In this document: one piece after another, positions 1-9,400 of the stretch
Layout: the number at the start of each line of letters is the position of its first letter
How positions within the stretch are numbered: position 1 is the first letter of the stretch
NCBI GenBank assembly: GCA_902771725.1
Contig: CACXXT010000015.1
Span: 1-41,892 of the forward strand
DNA: 41,892 nt
Origin: an uncultured Bacteroidales bacterium
GTDB taxonomy: Bacteria; Bacteroidota; Bacteroidia; Bacteroidales; Bacteroidaceae
Reading direction: 5' to 3'
Notes under the pieces: model-generated
Databases searched by the model: none
Seen by the model: the letters and a program-made list of their open reading frames with translations, nothing else
What the model was told of the DNA's origin: nothing
Translations under genes and position numbers: made by a program

Positions 1-1089
1 GGTGATTTTGTTGGTATCGTACTGAAAACCAGCGCCATCGTCTTGAAGTGAGTTGAGCACTATGAAATCGAAATGTTTTTTCTTCAGTTTCTTTTGGGCA
101 TTTTCCACCTCATCGTTTGTCTCTAGGGCGAAGCCGATGAGACGTTGTCCCTCGCGTTTCATCTCGCCCAATCCACGTGCGATGTCCTGAGTGGGCTTCA
201 GTCGGAGTATGAGGCCGTCGCCCTCGCGTTTTATCTTCTGATCGGCAACAGAGGCGGGGGTGAAATCGGCAACTGCGGCGCAGAGTATTGCTGCGTCCAT
301 CGTGGGAAAGAGCGAACTGGCAGCTTCCCACATTTGCTGAGCACTCTCGACGTGCGTCATGTGTATACCTGGCGTCGTTGTTGTGCGTTGCACAGGTCCA
401 CAGACGAGTTGTACTTCAGCCCCCCTGACTGCACATTCTTCTGCCAAAGCAAATCCCATCTTGCCACTGGAATAGTTGCCGATGAAGCGGACGGGATCGA
501 TACGTTCGTAGGTAGGCCCTGCAGTAATCAGTATACGCTTGCCGGCGAGATCTTTCTTCAAAGTGAGAGAGGCCAGAACGCTCTCTGCGATGCGTTCTGG
601 TTCCTCCATACGTCCTTTGCCGACCAGATGGCTGGCAAGTTCGCCGCTGGCTGGTTCGATGATTGTCACTCCGCGTTGACGAAGCAGTTCCAGATTAGCT
701 TGTGTGGCAGGATGTGCCCACATATCCAAATCCATAGCCGGAGCCACAAAGACGGGAGCTTTCATCGAGAGATATGTCGTGATGAGCATATTGTCGGCAA
801 TGCCATTTGCCATCTTGCCGATAGTGGAGGCGGTGGCTGGAGCGATAACCATCGCATCAGCCCATAACCCCAGACTTACGTGGCTGTGCCAAGTGCCGTC
901 TCGTTGCGAAAAGAAATCGCTGATGACAGGCTTGGACGTCAATGCCGAGAGTGTGATGGGCGTGATGAATTCCTTGCCGGCAGGCGTGATGACGACTTGC
1001 ACCTCATGTCCGAGCTTGATGAACTGGCGTATGAGTGTGCAAGATTTGTAGGCTGCAATGCTTCCTGTGATTCCGAGTACGATGTTCAT
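1..1089 (-). CDS. coaBC: Bifunctional phosphopantothenoylcysteine decarboxylase/synthetase CoaBC (3' end outside window)
   Basis: This protein makes 4'-phosphopantetheine for coenzyme A: the CoaB half joins phosphopantothenate to cysteine using CTP, and the FMN-dependent CoaC half decarboxylates the product. The start ATG (1087-1089) is followed by VLGITGSIAAYK, the flavoprotein opening of CoaC. PASGELA and ASHLVGKGRM-type residues lie near the end of the CoaC half. The CoaB half opens with ILITAGPTYERIDPVRFI and GNYSSGKMG and continues with CAAVADF. The reading frame is open from 1089 to the window edge (363 codons), so only the last part of CoaB is missing. It is 11 bp downstream of the exonuclease gene and probably shares the dnaN transcript. 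The order dnaN, exonuclease, coaBC is one I associate with Bacteroidales (family knowledge, not checked). Confidence 0.95.
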   Translation of the reverse strand, partial: MNIVLGITGSIAAYKSCTLIRQFIKLGHEVQVVITPAGKEFITPITLSALTSKPVISDFFSQRDGTWHSHVSLGLWADAMVIAPATASTIGKMANGIADNMLITTYLSMKAPVFVAPAMDLDMWAHPATQANLELLRQRGVTIIEPASGELASHLVGKGRMEEPERIAESVLASLTLKKDLAGKRILITAGPTYERIDPVRFIGNYSSGKMGFALAEECAVRGAEVQLVCGPVQRTTTTPGIHMTHVESAQQMWEAASSLFPTMDAAILCAAVADFTPASVADQKIKREGDGLILRLKPTQDIARGLGEMKREGQRLIGFALETNDEVENAQKKLKKKHFDFIVLNSLQDDGAGFQYDTNKIT

Positions 1090-1100
1090 TTTTCAAGTTG

Positions 1101-1874
1101 TTATTTGCTACTACGGCTGCGCAGCGCGATTTCCGTGAGCACCTGTTTTGTATTGAGCGCAAAGTCGCCTTGCTGGATCCAGCTGTAGTATCCAGGATCG
1201 CGACGAAGCACATCGGCCACAGGCATTCCTTTATACTTTCCGAAGTTGAAGACTTCCACATTGTTGTCGTCCAGGACAATGCGCCCAGCAAAATCCACAT
1301 TGCGGTTGCGGCGCGAGTATTCGGTCAGGAAGTCGATATCATTCTGAAGCACTTCGGGATAATGATCCAATTGTGCACAAAGAACCTCATAGGTTGCTTC
1401 GGTGTCTGCAAGAGCAGAGTGGGCATTCTCCAAGTCCTTGTCGCAATAGAACTTATAGGCGGCGATGAGGGTGCGGCGTTCCAACTTGTGGTAGATATTC
1501 TGAACGTCCACGCAGCGGGTGTTGCGAAGATCGATGTTGATGCCGTTGCGCAGGAATTCTTCCACAAGCATCGGGATATCGAAGTGGTTGGAGTTGAAGC
1601 CACCAAGGTCGCAGCCATGGATGAAGTTCATGACATCCTCTGCTACCTCTTTGAATGTAGGGCAGTCTGCAACGTCCTCGTCATAAATACCATGAACGGC
1701 AGAAGCTCCCTCAGGGATATGAATGGTGGGATTGACGCGCATGACCTTGGATTCCTGATTTCCGTTGGGGAACACTTTCAGGAGACAAATTTCTACGATT
1801 CTGTCGTTGACGACATCAATACCTGTGGTTTCGAGGTCAAAAAATACAATTGGTCTTTCTAGTTTTAGTTGCAT
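1101..1874 (-). CDS. DEDDh-family 3'-5' exonuclease (DnaQ/epsilon-like)
   Basis: A 257-residue exonuclease of the DnaQ superfamily, probably a proofreading-type or repair 3'-5' exonuclease. The catalytic residues are visible in order: FFDLETTG near the N-terminus (first Asp and Glu), GFNSNHFD (second Asp), and HSALADTEAT (catalytic His and last Asp). The C-terminal part, after NVDFAGRI, contains VFNFGKYKGMPVADVL, a small domain that often follows the exonuclease fold in Bacteroidota homologues. I chose ATG 1874 (MQLKLERPIVFF) because the exonuclease fold starts there; an upstream in-frame ATG at 1898 would add only MPTSTNNI. It lies between dnaN and coaBC on the same strand, which suggests a link to replication. 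No polymerase domain is present. Confidence 0.88.
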   Translation of the reverse strand: MQLKLERPIVFFDLETTGIDVVNDRIVEICLLKVFPNGNQESKVMRVNPTIHIPEGASAVHGIYDEDVADCPTFKEVAEDVMNFIHGCDLGGFNSNHFDIPMLVEEFLRNGINIDLRNTRCVDVQNIYHKLERRTLIAAYKFYCDKDLENAHSALADTEATYEVLCAQLDHYPEVLQNDIDFLTEYSRRNRNVDFAGRIVLDDNNVEVFNFGKYKGMPVADVLRRDPGYYSWIQQGDFALNTKQVLTEIALRSRSSK

Positions 1875-1964
1875 AATATTATTTGTTGAAGTAGGCACGG
1901 ATTGCAGGAGCTATTCGTGCAACCCGTGCCCAATACTATTAATAAGGTTTATGGGATTTTGGGC

Positions 1965-3089
1965 TTAGTCATTGAGCATCATGGGCATCAGTAGCATGAG
2001 GATTTCCTCGCCCTCCTTCTGCTCAGCAGGAGTGATGATGCCGGCACGTCCGGGGTCAGCCAGTTGGAAGACAACTTCGTCGCTATCGATGTTGCCAAGG
2101 ATATCCAGCAGCAAGGTACCCTTGAATCCGATATTCATCTTAGGAGAGTCGTATTCACATACGATGCGCTCTTCTGCAGAAGTGGCATAGTTGACATCCT
2201 GGCCGCTGACTGTGAGTTTGCTGGCGCTGAATGCCATTTTCACTTGGGCGCTGCTCTGGTCGCAGAAGACCAGCACACGCTTCAGGGCAGAGATGAGTGC
2301 GGCACGGTCGATGCGAGCCAAGTAGGGATTGTTCTGAGGAATGACGCTGTTATAGTTGGGGTAGCGGCCATCAATGAGGCGGCAGGTGAGCGTGAAATCG
2401 GGAGCCACGAGTTGAGCCTGCTTGTCGTTGAAGGTCATTTTGAGTTCGCCATCACCCTTGCTCAGCAGCGAGCGCAGAATGGTTGCGGGCTTCTTGGGAA
2501 GAATGAAGCCTACTTGTGTTTCGCTCTTAACAGAAGCGTCCTTTTTGCGAACGAGCTTGCGACCGTCGGTGCCGACGAAGACCAGGTTCTCAGGCATGAA
2601 ATCAAAGTAGATACCCGTCATCACAGGACGAATCTCATCATCAGCTGTGGCGAACAGAGTCTGGTTGATACCAGTCAGCATTACACTCTGCTTGATGTCG
2701 AAACTATGGACATCGCCGTCGATGGAGTGGGGGGCAGGATACTCGTCTGCGCGCTCGCCCATAATAGTAAAGGTACCATTCTGGTATTCGCCACTAATCA
2801 CCATTGTATCAAGATTCACGCTTAGCGTGATAGGCTGGTCGGAGATTTCCTTCAGGGAGTCCTGGATAGTCTTGGCCTTGATGCAGAAGCGAGCATCCTC
2901 GCTGCTTTGTATGAGTTCCACAGAGGTGACAAGCGTGGTTTCGCTGTCGGAAGCGGTGATGGACATCTTCTGACCCTGAATCTCGAAGAGGTAGCAATCC
3001 AGGATGGGGAAAGAGTTCTTGCTGTTGAGCACGCGGTTGATTGCTGTGAGGCGGCCAAAGAGAGCCGCGCTGGAGACTTTGAATTTCAT
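1965..3089 (-). CDS. dnaN: DNA polymerase III sliding clamp, beta subunit
   Basis: The beta clamp forms a ring around DNA and tethers DNA polymerase III and many repair proteins. At 374 residues it has the normal family length. It starts MKFKVSSAALFGRLTAINRV and contains LPKKPATILRSLL, DGRYPNYNSVIP (a hallmark of the clamp's inter-domain region) and the C-terminal end EEILMLLMPMML, which matches the usual LMPMRL tail. The N-terminal, middle and C-terminal clamp domains are all present, with no interruption. It has a well-formed promoter (3154-3185, minus strand) about 65 bp upstream of the ATG, and it is divergent from the DUF3127 gene. The 90-bp gap to the exonuclease gene has no obvious terminator. 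Confidence 0.97.
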   Translation of the reverse strand: MKFKVSSAALFGRLTAINRVLNSKNSFPILDCYLFEIQGQKMSITASDSETTLVTSVELIQSSEDARFCIKAKTIQDSLKEISDQPITLSVNLDTMVISGEYQNGTFTIMGERADEYPAPHSIDGDVHSFDIKQSVMLTGINQTLFATADDEIRPVMTGIYFDFMPENLVFVGTDGRKLVRKKDASVKSETQVGFILPKKPATILRSLLSKGDGELKMTFNDKQAQLVAPDFTLTCRLIDGRYPNYNSVIPQNNPYLARIDRAALISALKRVLVFCDQSSAQVKMAFSASKLTVSGQDVNYATSAEERIVCEYDSPKMNIGFKGTLLLDILGNIDSDEVVFQLADPGRAGIITPAEQKEGEEILMLLMPMMLND

Positions 3090-3153
3090 TAGGTATGTTT
3101 ATTTATTGTTGCTTTGTCTGTCGGGATTGTCACTATTGGTCTTAAAAACCGAG

Positions 3154-3185
3154 CAAAGATAGCGTTTTTCGGTCACGCGCACAAA
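3154..3185 (-). promoter_or_regulatory. dnaN promoter (Bacteroidota -33/-7 type)
   Basis: On the minus strand TTTG (3182-3185) is followed after exactly 20 bp by TATCTTTG (3154-3161). This matches the Bacteroidota sigma-ABfr consensus TTTG-N19/20-TAnnTTTG. The predicted transcript leader is about 60 nt before the dnaN ATG. Confidence 0.75.
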
Positions 3186-3200
3186 ATTTTCCTCTTAAAA

Positions 3201-3232
3201 TTAGCAAAACCGCCAAGAAAGTCTTACATTTG
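3201..3232 (+). promoter_or_regulatory. Promoter of the DUF3127 gene
   Basis: TTAG (3201-3204, three of four bases of the TTTG box) is followed after 20 bp by TACATTTG (3225-3232), a full TAnnTTTG box. It lies 15 bp from the divergent dnaN promoter, so the two promoters are back to back and may compete or be co-regulated. Confidence 0.65.
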
Positions 3233-3284
3233 CATCGCTTTTCGCACAAAAACGCATTTATTAACCTCCAAAAAGAATAGAAAA

Positions 3285-3746
3285 ATGGATATTTCTGGTA
3301 AGATTATTGCCGTGCTGCCCGAGCGCGGAGGAGTCTCTCAGCGTACTGGCTCTGAATGGAAAGTTGCAACCTATGTTATCGAGACCATGGAACAATACCC
3401 AAGGAAGTGCGCCTTTGAGGTTTTTGGAATTGATCGCATTCAGCAATTCAATATCCAGGTCGGTCAGTTGCTGACTGTCAGTTTCGATATCGATGCCCAC
3501 GATTACCAAGGCCGTTGGTTCAACACCATTCGTGCCTGGCGTGTACAACCCTATGATCCCAATGCTCCTGTAGCAGCTCCTGCGGCGCCTGCTGCCGGCT
3601 TCGATGCTGCCCAGCCCGCAGCTCCCTTCCCTCCGACGATGGCTCAGCCTGTAGCTCCTGCTGCTGACCAGGCAGCTCCTGCAGCTCCTGCCTCAGCTCC
3701 TACTCCTGCATTCCCTGGCGAGAGCACGGACGATCTGCCTTTCTAA
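3285..3746 (+). CDS. DUF3127 protein with an SSB-like acidic C-terminal tip
   Basis: A 153-residue protein. Residues 1-90 form the DUF3127 domain (MDISGKIIAVLPERGGVS, GSEWKVATYVIETMEQYP, VGQLLTVSFDIDAHDYQGRW), which resembles the OB-fold of single-stranded DNA-binding proteins. Residues 91-143 are an Ala/Pro-rich flexible linker. The last residues are ESTDDLPF, almost the DDDIPF tip by which bacterial SSB recruits replication and repair enzymes. I therefore infer a role as an SSB-type protein or SSB mimic, although DUF3127 has no settled function that I know of. ATG 3285 was chosen because it follows the predicted promoter and starts the conserved domain; the open frame extends upstream to 3114, before the promoter. 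It is divergent from dnaN and followed by a clear terminator. Confidence 0.85.
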   Translation: MDISGKIIAVLPERGGVSQRTGSEWKVATYVIETMEQYPRKCAFEVFGIDRIQQFNIQVGQLLTVSFDIDAHDYQGRWFNTIRAWRVQPYDPNAPVAAPAAPAAGFDAAQPAAPFPPTMAQPVAPAADQAAPAAPASAPTPAFPGESTDDLPF

Positions 3747-3770
3747 GATGTGACTCCTAATACACACATA

Positions 3771-3816
3771 TTCCGGAACAGTTCTGAAAGCTTTTCGAAT
3801 TGTTCCGGATTTTTTA
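3771..3816 (+). terminator. Rho-independent terminator after the DUF3127 gene
   Basis: The arms TCCGGAACA (3772-3780) and TGTTCCGGA (3801-3809) are perfectly complementary, and a run of six T follows. The minus strand lacks a matching T run, so it terminates the plus-strand gene. Confidence 0.85.
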
Positions 3817-3831
3817 TATTATTATAGATGG

Positions 3832-4380
3832 CTATTTTTCGGCGGCTGCCTGAAGAATAATCGAGGTTGCGCCAATGGTGATGACCGTACCGTCCTCGAT
3901 GCGCAAACGGTCTTTCACGCCCAGAAACGTAGTACCGACAAAGGTGCCTGTACCATCAGTACTGGCATCGCGCAGGGTATAAACCAACTCTCCCTGGCGG
4001 TTGCGACTTACATTGATGACGCAATGGGTGGTGTCTACACTTGGGTCACGTGTTTCGATAGCGGTGTTGGCATGTGTGCCATGAACGTAGCGTCCAATGA
4101 CGTTGTCACCCATTTGCAGGGGGAGCTCTTGGCGATAGTGGAAGACATTCTCGACAACAAGGATGCGCCCGAAGTCCTGTTCCTCCTCTGTCTCCTCAGG
4201 GGTTGGAGTTCCCAGGCGTTTTTCTTCCTTGCGCGTGGACATCAGCTTGGAAACTCCTATGCGTATTCCAAACTGGCGATGGCAGTCAGGGCACTCGAAG
4301 ACGAGTGTTTGACCGTCTGTATAACGGGTTTCGTCGAAAGTGATGTGCTTATTACACTTGGGGCAGCGTACTCTTTTCAT
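3832..4380 (-). CDS. Zinc-ribbon plus FHA domain protein
   Basis: A 182-residue protein. Residues 1-40 hold a zinc ribbon with two Cys pairs, CPKCNKH and CPDCHRQ. Residues from about 95 form an FHA domain with the characteristic order GRYVHG, THCVI and TDGTGTFV; FHA domains bind phosphothreonine peptides. FHA partners are usually Ser/Thr kinase substrates, but no kinase lies nearby. The start ATG overlaps the stop of the upstream HU/SPOR gene (ATGA, 4377-4380), so the two are translationally coupled and probably work together. No membrane segment is visible, so it is likely cytoplasmic. The specific function is unknown. Confidence 0.85.
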   Translation of the reverse strand: MKRVRCPKCNKHITFDETRYTDGQTLVFECPDCHRQFGIRIGVSKLMSTRKEEKRLGTPTPEETEEEQDFGRILVVENVFHYRQELPLQMGDNVIGRYVHGTHANTAIETRDPSVDTTHCVINVSRNRQGELVYTLRDASTDGTGTFVGTTFLGVKDRLRIEDGTVITIGATSIILQAAAEK

Positions 4381-5456
4381 AAGGCCATTACCCAGGTGGA
4401 TGCATACTCGCTATTGGTATGATGGAGCTCTATATTCTTCTCGCTGGCTTGTTCTTCAGTCTGGAAGCCATCCAAGATTACACGATTCATCTTACCATTA
4501 TTATAAACACGTGCGTTAGTAAAGCCCCGCTGATGCAAGGTCTCCACATAGCGGTTGGCGTTCTTGAGGCTTACGTTACTGGCCAGAACAATGCAGTAGT
4601 TACCGGCAGGTTCGTTTTCAGAAGACACTTCGGAAACGGACTCTGAAGAAACCGTTTCTTCAATGTTCTTTTCGACATCCTCTTTAGTCGCTACTTCTAC
4701 AGCTGCTTCATCAGTCTTCTGAGCTATGTCTTCAATTTGGTTTCCGCAGGGATTCTCTGTTTCAGCTGTCGCAATCTGTTGTGGGACAGTCACAGGAGTG
4801 GCTTCACGAAGCTCTGTAGTAGTTTCAGAGGGTAGAAGTGAGGCTTGGTTACTTCTAACGGTTTCCTCCAGGGGTGAGGAGAACAGGGCGCAAAGCAAGA
4901 TGATTGCAGCTGCTGCGAGAGTGTTCTTCAGACTGCGCTTGCTGATGCGGATGGTGATGAGCTGGGAATCATGAGCAGCGCCATGGGCAAACTGTGCTGA
5001 ACGGGAACCACGCCGATGGCCATTGCGCTGGGCTGCAGTTAGTTTGGGCATCGGGAATGCATCGAGTCCGAAGAAACAGGGTGTGACCACACCAGCCTGA
5101 CAGGGAGAGAAGCTGACACGCCCATCCTCGTCCTGCGAAAACAGGCCGATACTGCCGAAGTCCACTTGCCCGTCAGAAAGCAATTGTTGGCGCAAGTCCA
5201 ACACCAGGCGCTGGATATGGCGTTTGGCTTCCGTAGGGCTGCAATGCAACTGTTCCCGCACGGCGGTAGTCAGCAGCCCGTCGTCTTCCGTGAGGTCGGG
5301 GTTGAAGCGGACAACACGGATTGGAGGGAAAAACAACTGCTCCATCTCTTCACGGGTGGCGCTAGAGGCCATCGTGACGAAACCGCCGAACTGAGGGACA
5401 ACCACACAATCGTGACTCAGCAAAAGGCTTTCTATATGACGTGATAATTCATTCAT
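4377..5456 (-). CDS. HU-like plus SPOR domain membrane protein
   Basis: A 359-residue protein. Residues 1-140 match the N-terminal HU-related (CCDC81-like) domains of Bacteroidota proteins: MNELSRHIESLLLSHDCVVV, FGGFV, VRFNPDLTEDDGLL, VDFGSIGLF. A single membrane segment follows (TLAAAAIILLCALFSS, roughly residues 180-195), then an acidic linker rich in Glu and Thr. The last 75 residues form a SPOR domain (NYCIVLASNVSLKNANRYVE, NNGKMNRVILDGF), which binds denuded peptidoglycan at division sites. The N-terminus should be cytoplasmic and the SPOR domain periplasmic. ATG 5456 is the first Met of the conserved domain; upstream Mets lie beyond the promoter. The coupling with the FHA gene suggests a cell-envelope or division signalling pair (inference). 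Confidence 0.85.
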   Translation of the reverse strand: MNELSRHIESLLLSHDCVVVPQFGGFVTMASSATREEMEQLFFPPIRVVRFNPDLTEDDGLLTTAVREQLHCSPTEAKRHIQRLVLDLRQQLLSDGQVDFGSIGLFSQDEDGRVSFSPCQAGVVTPCFFGLDAFPMPKLTAAQRNGHRRGSRSAQFAHGAAHDSQLITIRISKRSLKNTLAAAAIILLCALFSSPLEETVRSNQASLLPSETTTELREATPVTVPQQIATAETENPCGNQIEDIAQKTDEAAVEVATKEDVEKNIEETVSSESVSEVSSENEPAGNYCIVLASNVSLKNANRYVETLHQRGFTNARVYNNGKMNRVILDGFQTEEQASEKNIELHHTNSEYASTWVMAL

Positions 5457-5462
5457 CGGCTG

Positions 5463-5470
5463 CAAAGGTA
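5463..5470 (-). promoter_or_regulatory. Putative -7 box very close to the HU/SPOR start codon
   Basis: TACCTTTG on the minus strand is a full TAnnTTTG box ending 6 nt before the ATG at 5456. The -33 box is weak (TTCG around 5491-5494). If used, the transcript would have a leader of only a few nucleotides. Confidence 0.4.
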
Positions 5471-5531
5471 GGGATTTTCTGCCATAAAATCGAATATTTT
5501 GATAAAAAAATGCAAGTATTTTGTTTTTGGC

Positions 5532-5562
5532 TTTGAGTTTTCGACGATTTATCTTACTTTTG
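5532..5562 (+). promoter_or_regulatory. Promoter of the lipoprotein-addAB operon
   Basis: TTTG (5532-5535) and TACTTTTG (5555-5562) are separated by 19 bp, a full match to the Bacteroidota consensus. It lies about 60 bp before the lipoprotein ATG and can drive the genes up to the CE12-like esterase. Confidence 0.75.
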
Positions 5563-5620
5563 CGCTGAAAAGAAAGTATGTGGCAGACAAAATGAGGCCA
5601 CGAAAAGGTTCTGTGAAGTA

Positions 5621-6445
5621 ATGAAATCACTTTTTTCTATACACCTATTATTATTTATATTGCTTTCGCTGGTCAGCTGCAATAGAAATAAACAGCCTGG
5701 TGCTCCCGGTTCTCTCGTTGTGGAGCCAGACACAGACGCCATGCGCCGTATGGCTGGTATCTGGGTCGACGAAGGTACGCAGACTGTAGCTTTCCGTGTG
5801 GACGGCGACAGCATCTTCTACCCGAACTCTTCCAACCAGTCTGTACGTTTTGCCATCTTCCAGGACACCCTGGTCCTCTTCACGGCCGACAGCGTCCGCT
5901 TCCCTATCGTGCGACAGCTGGACTACACCTTTGTCTACGAATCCCTCTCTGGCGACTCCATCACGCTGACTCGCTCGGAGAATCCTGCGGACTCGTTCTA
6001 TTTCTTCTCTGCCGGAAAGGAATACGCACCCATCCTGCTGAACGAAGAGGTCAGCCGTGATACTGTCGTGTTCTCGCCCGAAAACGAGCGCTATCACCTG
6101 TATATTAAGGTGAACCCTACCCACTACCGAGTGTATCAGACCACGTTCACCGACGAGGGGCTGCCGATAGAGAATGTCTACTACGACAACATTATTCACG
6201 TGGGTGTCTACAAAGGTCGTGACCGAATCTACTCCCACGATTTCGCCAAAACCGACTTTGCGGAGCTCGTACCTGCAGAATTCCTTGAGGGCGCCATCCT
6301 TTCCAACGGCGAGTTTGGAACTGTCGATCGTGCAGGGTGTCACTTCAACCTTACTCTCTGCCAGCCCAACGGCTCCAGTTGCTATGTGGTCGGTCTGGTT
6401 GTTGACTATCATGGTCAGCTCGAAAAGAAACTGATAGAATATTAA
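5621..6445 (+). CDS. Lipoprotein of unknown function
   Basis: A 274-residue protein with a lipoprotein signal peptide: MKSLFSIHLLLFILLSLVSC has a basic start, a hydrophobic core and a lipobox LVSC with Cys20. The mature part is mostly predicted beta-strand (repeated patterns such as GIWVDEGTQTVAFRVDGDSI and SVRFPIVRQLDYTFVYESL), resembling DUF4738-type Bacteroidales lipoproteins, but I do not recognise the family with certainty. It is the first gene of the operon and ends 6 bp before the addA-type gene. A direct role in DNA repair is unlikely for an exported protein, so the grouping may reflect only co-transcription. Confidence 0.8.
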   Translation: MKSLFSIHLLLFILLSLVSCNRNKQPGAPGSLVVEPDTDAMRRMAGIWVDEGTQTVAFRVDGDSIFYPNSSNQSVRFAIFQDTLVLFTADSVRFPIVRQLDYTFVYESLSGDSITLTRSENPADSFYFFSAGKEYAPILLNEEVSRDTVVFSPENERYHLYIKVNPTHYRVYQTTFTDEGLPIENVYYDNIIHVGVYKGRDRIYSHDFAKTDFAELVPAEFLEGAILSNGEFGTVDRAGCHFNLTLCQPNGSSCYVVGLVVDYHGQLEKKLIEY

Positions 6446-6451
6446 TCAACG

Positions 6452-9400
6452 ATGAATCCATTGAAAGTATATAAAGCTTCGGCAGGTGCCGGCAAGACCT
6501 TCACGCTCGCTGTGGAATATTTCAAGTTGCTGGTGCTCGCTGCCAATGGCGGTGAACATAGTCACATCCTGGCTGTGACGTTTACCAACAAAGCCACGGG
6601 CGAGATGAAGAATCGAATCATCACGCATCTCTATGGCATAGCCCACTCGTTGCCTTCCAGCCAGGTCTACTACGAAAAACTCGTCGAGGCCCTGAAGGAT
6701 GAGCCCGATGCTCCCCGAGAGGAGGCTGAGATTCGTCGTCGATGTGGAGAGGCTCTGCATCAGATACTTCATGACTATAGCCATTTCCGTGTGGGCACCA
6801 TCGACTCGTTCTTCCAGACTATCCTTCGGGGGCTGGCTCATGAGTTGGGACTGACGGCTAACCTTCAGGTGGAGATCAACGACACGGAAGTGCTCTCGAA
6901 AGCCGTAGATCGTATTGTAGACCGCCTTCAGGACGAACCCGTTGTGCTGGATTGGCTATTGAGTCTTGTGCGCGACCAGATAGAGAACAACCAGCGGTGG
7001 AATGTCACGGACCGTGTAAAGGAATTCGGACACGCTATCTTCAATGAGGAATATCTGCGCCGTGGCGATCAGCTTCGAAAGGTGCTTAGTGATGGTGCCT
7101 TTGTTCGCAATTTCATGAAAGAATTGCGTGACCAGGAGGGTGCTGCCATCGCCACTCTGAAGTCCTATGCAAAGCGCATTGAGCAGGCAATCCAGGCTGC
7201 AGGCTTGAGCTATGCTGATTTCTCCAACGGTCAGCGTATGCTGGGCGGGCTGGTAGCCAAATTGGCTTCTGGCAATGTGTCAGCCATCGAGATTTCTTCC
7301 ACCTGCAAGAACTGGGCAGACGATCCTCTGACGCTCTTGCGGCGTTCCGACCAGCAGCGAAGTGAACTCATCGATGCTGCCGACACCATCAGCGGAGTCC
7401 TCTCTGAGTTGGTGGACAACTTGGAGAAACTGCAGTATTCCGTCAACAGTTCCCGTCTGGCACTTGCCCATATCAAGCCTCTGTTCCTCTTGGACTTCAT
7501 CGACCGTGAGGTTGCCGAGATTAATGCCGAGACGTCTCGCTTCAACCTGGCTAAGACTCCTATTCTGCTTGCCCGCATGGTAGGTGAATCCGATGCTCCC
7601 TTTGTCTTCGAGAAGATTGGTGCTCTGCTGCATCATGTGATGATCGACGAGTTCCAGGACACCTCTCGCCTGCAATGGGAAAACTTCCGTTCGCTGCTGC
7701 TGGAGAGCTACTCCCGTGGCGGGCGCAACCTCATTGTGGGAGATGTCAAGCAAAGCATCTATCGTTGGCGAGGCGGTGACTGGCGCACACTTGGCTATAT
7801 CAAGGAGAATGTCCGCCCTACACCTGTCGTTGAGAAACTGGATATCAACTATCGCAGCAAACGTCGCATTGTCGATTTTAACAGCGATTTCTTCGATGAG
7901 GCCCGCAAGGTTCTGGAGACCGTATCCCTGCAAGAGGAGAAACAGCTCGGGTTGCGTAATATCTTTGAATCAGCCTATAATGATGTCATCCAGGAGGTTC
8001 CTGAAAAGCGTAAGGATGAGGGCTGTGTCCGAGTGCAGGTTTTCAATCCGAAAGAATACCATAGTCGCGAAGAATGGGAGCCAAGGGTGCTTGAGGAACT
8101 CTGCCAGACTATCCGTGAGCTTCACGAAGGCGGATTGCCCTATGATCAGATGGCCATCCTCGTTCGCTACAATTTTGAGTGCGACTCAATCATCCGTGCT
8201 TTTGCGGAGGTTCCTGATATGCCAGCCATCGTCTCGGACGAGGCTTTCCAGCTTTCGTCCTGTCTGCCCGTGTGCTTGCTCGTCGAAGCCTTGCGCGTGC
8301 TCATCGATGAGACCAACCCGCTGCCGCGCTTCCTCCTGGAACAACACGGCATAGATATAAGACTCATCGACGACCGCCTTCAGCAGCTTCGCCTTATACC
8401 TCTCTACGAACTGCTGGAGCATCTCTATCGTCTTCTCGGGCTTGACCGTTTCGGACAGCAGGATGCCTATCTTTTCGGTTTCTTTGATGCCGTCAGCGAA
8501 TACTTGCGTGGCGAGGCGTCTGACCTGCAGTCCTTCGTCTCGTTCTGGGACGAGAATCTCAGCCGTCAGTCCGTCCCTGCAGGTGAAGTCGACGGCATAC
8601 GTATCTTGTCCATTCACAAGGCTAAAGGTCTGGAATTCCATACCGTGCTGCTGCCTTTCTGTACCTGGAGCTTCGAGCGGGACCGCTACACGGATCTCAT
8701 GTGGTGCACCCCCACCGAAGAGCCTTATGCCGAAATGCAGTTGCTGCCAATCACTCCGTCGTCCAAGGTTACCTCTAAATCTGTCTTTGCCAACGACTAC
8801 GCAGAGTCTCATTTGCTCAGCCGCATGGATGAGTTCAATGCCCTCTATGTTGCCTTTACGCGCGCGTGCGCAAACCTATTTATATGGTCTATAGGCGGCG
8901 ATATGAGTAACAGCGACCGCACGGTAGGCGACCTCATCGCCTGCACAATTTCTTCTGTGCTCACAGCCGATGCAGATGGCGTTTATTCCGTAGGTCAACC
9001 CGTGCTCTCTTTCGAGCGCGATCATGGCGAAGATGATAATCGTATGTCTCCGAGGCCGGCACCCGTAGCTGTTGCCATGCGTTCCTATGACTTGGGAGTC
9101 ACTTTCCGCCAGAGCAACCGTTCAGCCCAGTTCATGGCAGAGCAGGGTGGGGAAGAAGCTCCTCCGGAGGAGGAAATCACCCGTCGCCGCTACCTCGAGA
9201 CGGGGCGTCTGCTGCACCGTGTGCTCCAGAGTGTGCGTGTTCATGAAGATGTGGATGCTGTCCTCGATTCCTTCGAGCGCCAGGGACTCATCTCCCGTAC
9301 GGCACCCGATGGTACAGAAGTCGCTGTGCCGCGTGCTTCCATGGAGCGCTGGGTACGCCAGGGGTTGCGCAATCCGCTTGTCAGCGACTGGTTCCAGCCC

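Noticed and set aside
145..867. Plus-strand open frame over the left edge
   Set aside because: The minus strand carries a continuous CoaBC reading frame with recognisable motifs over the same bases.
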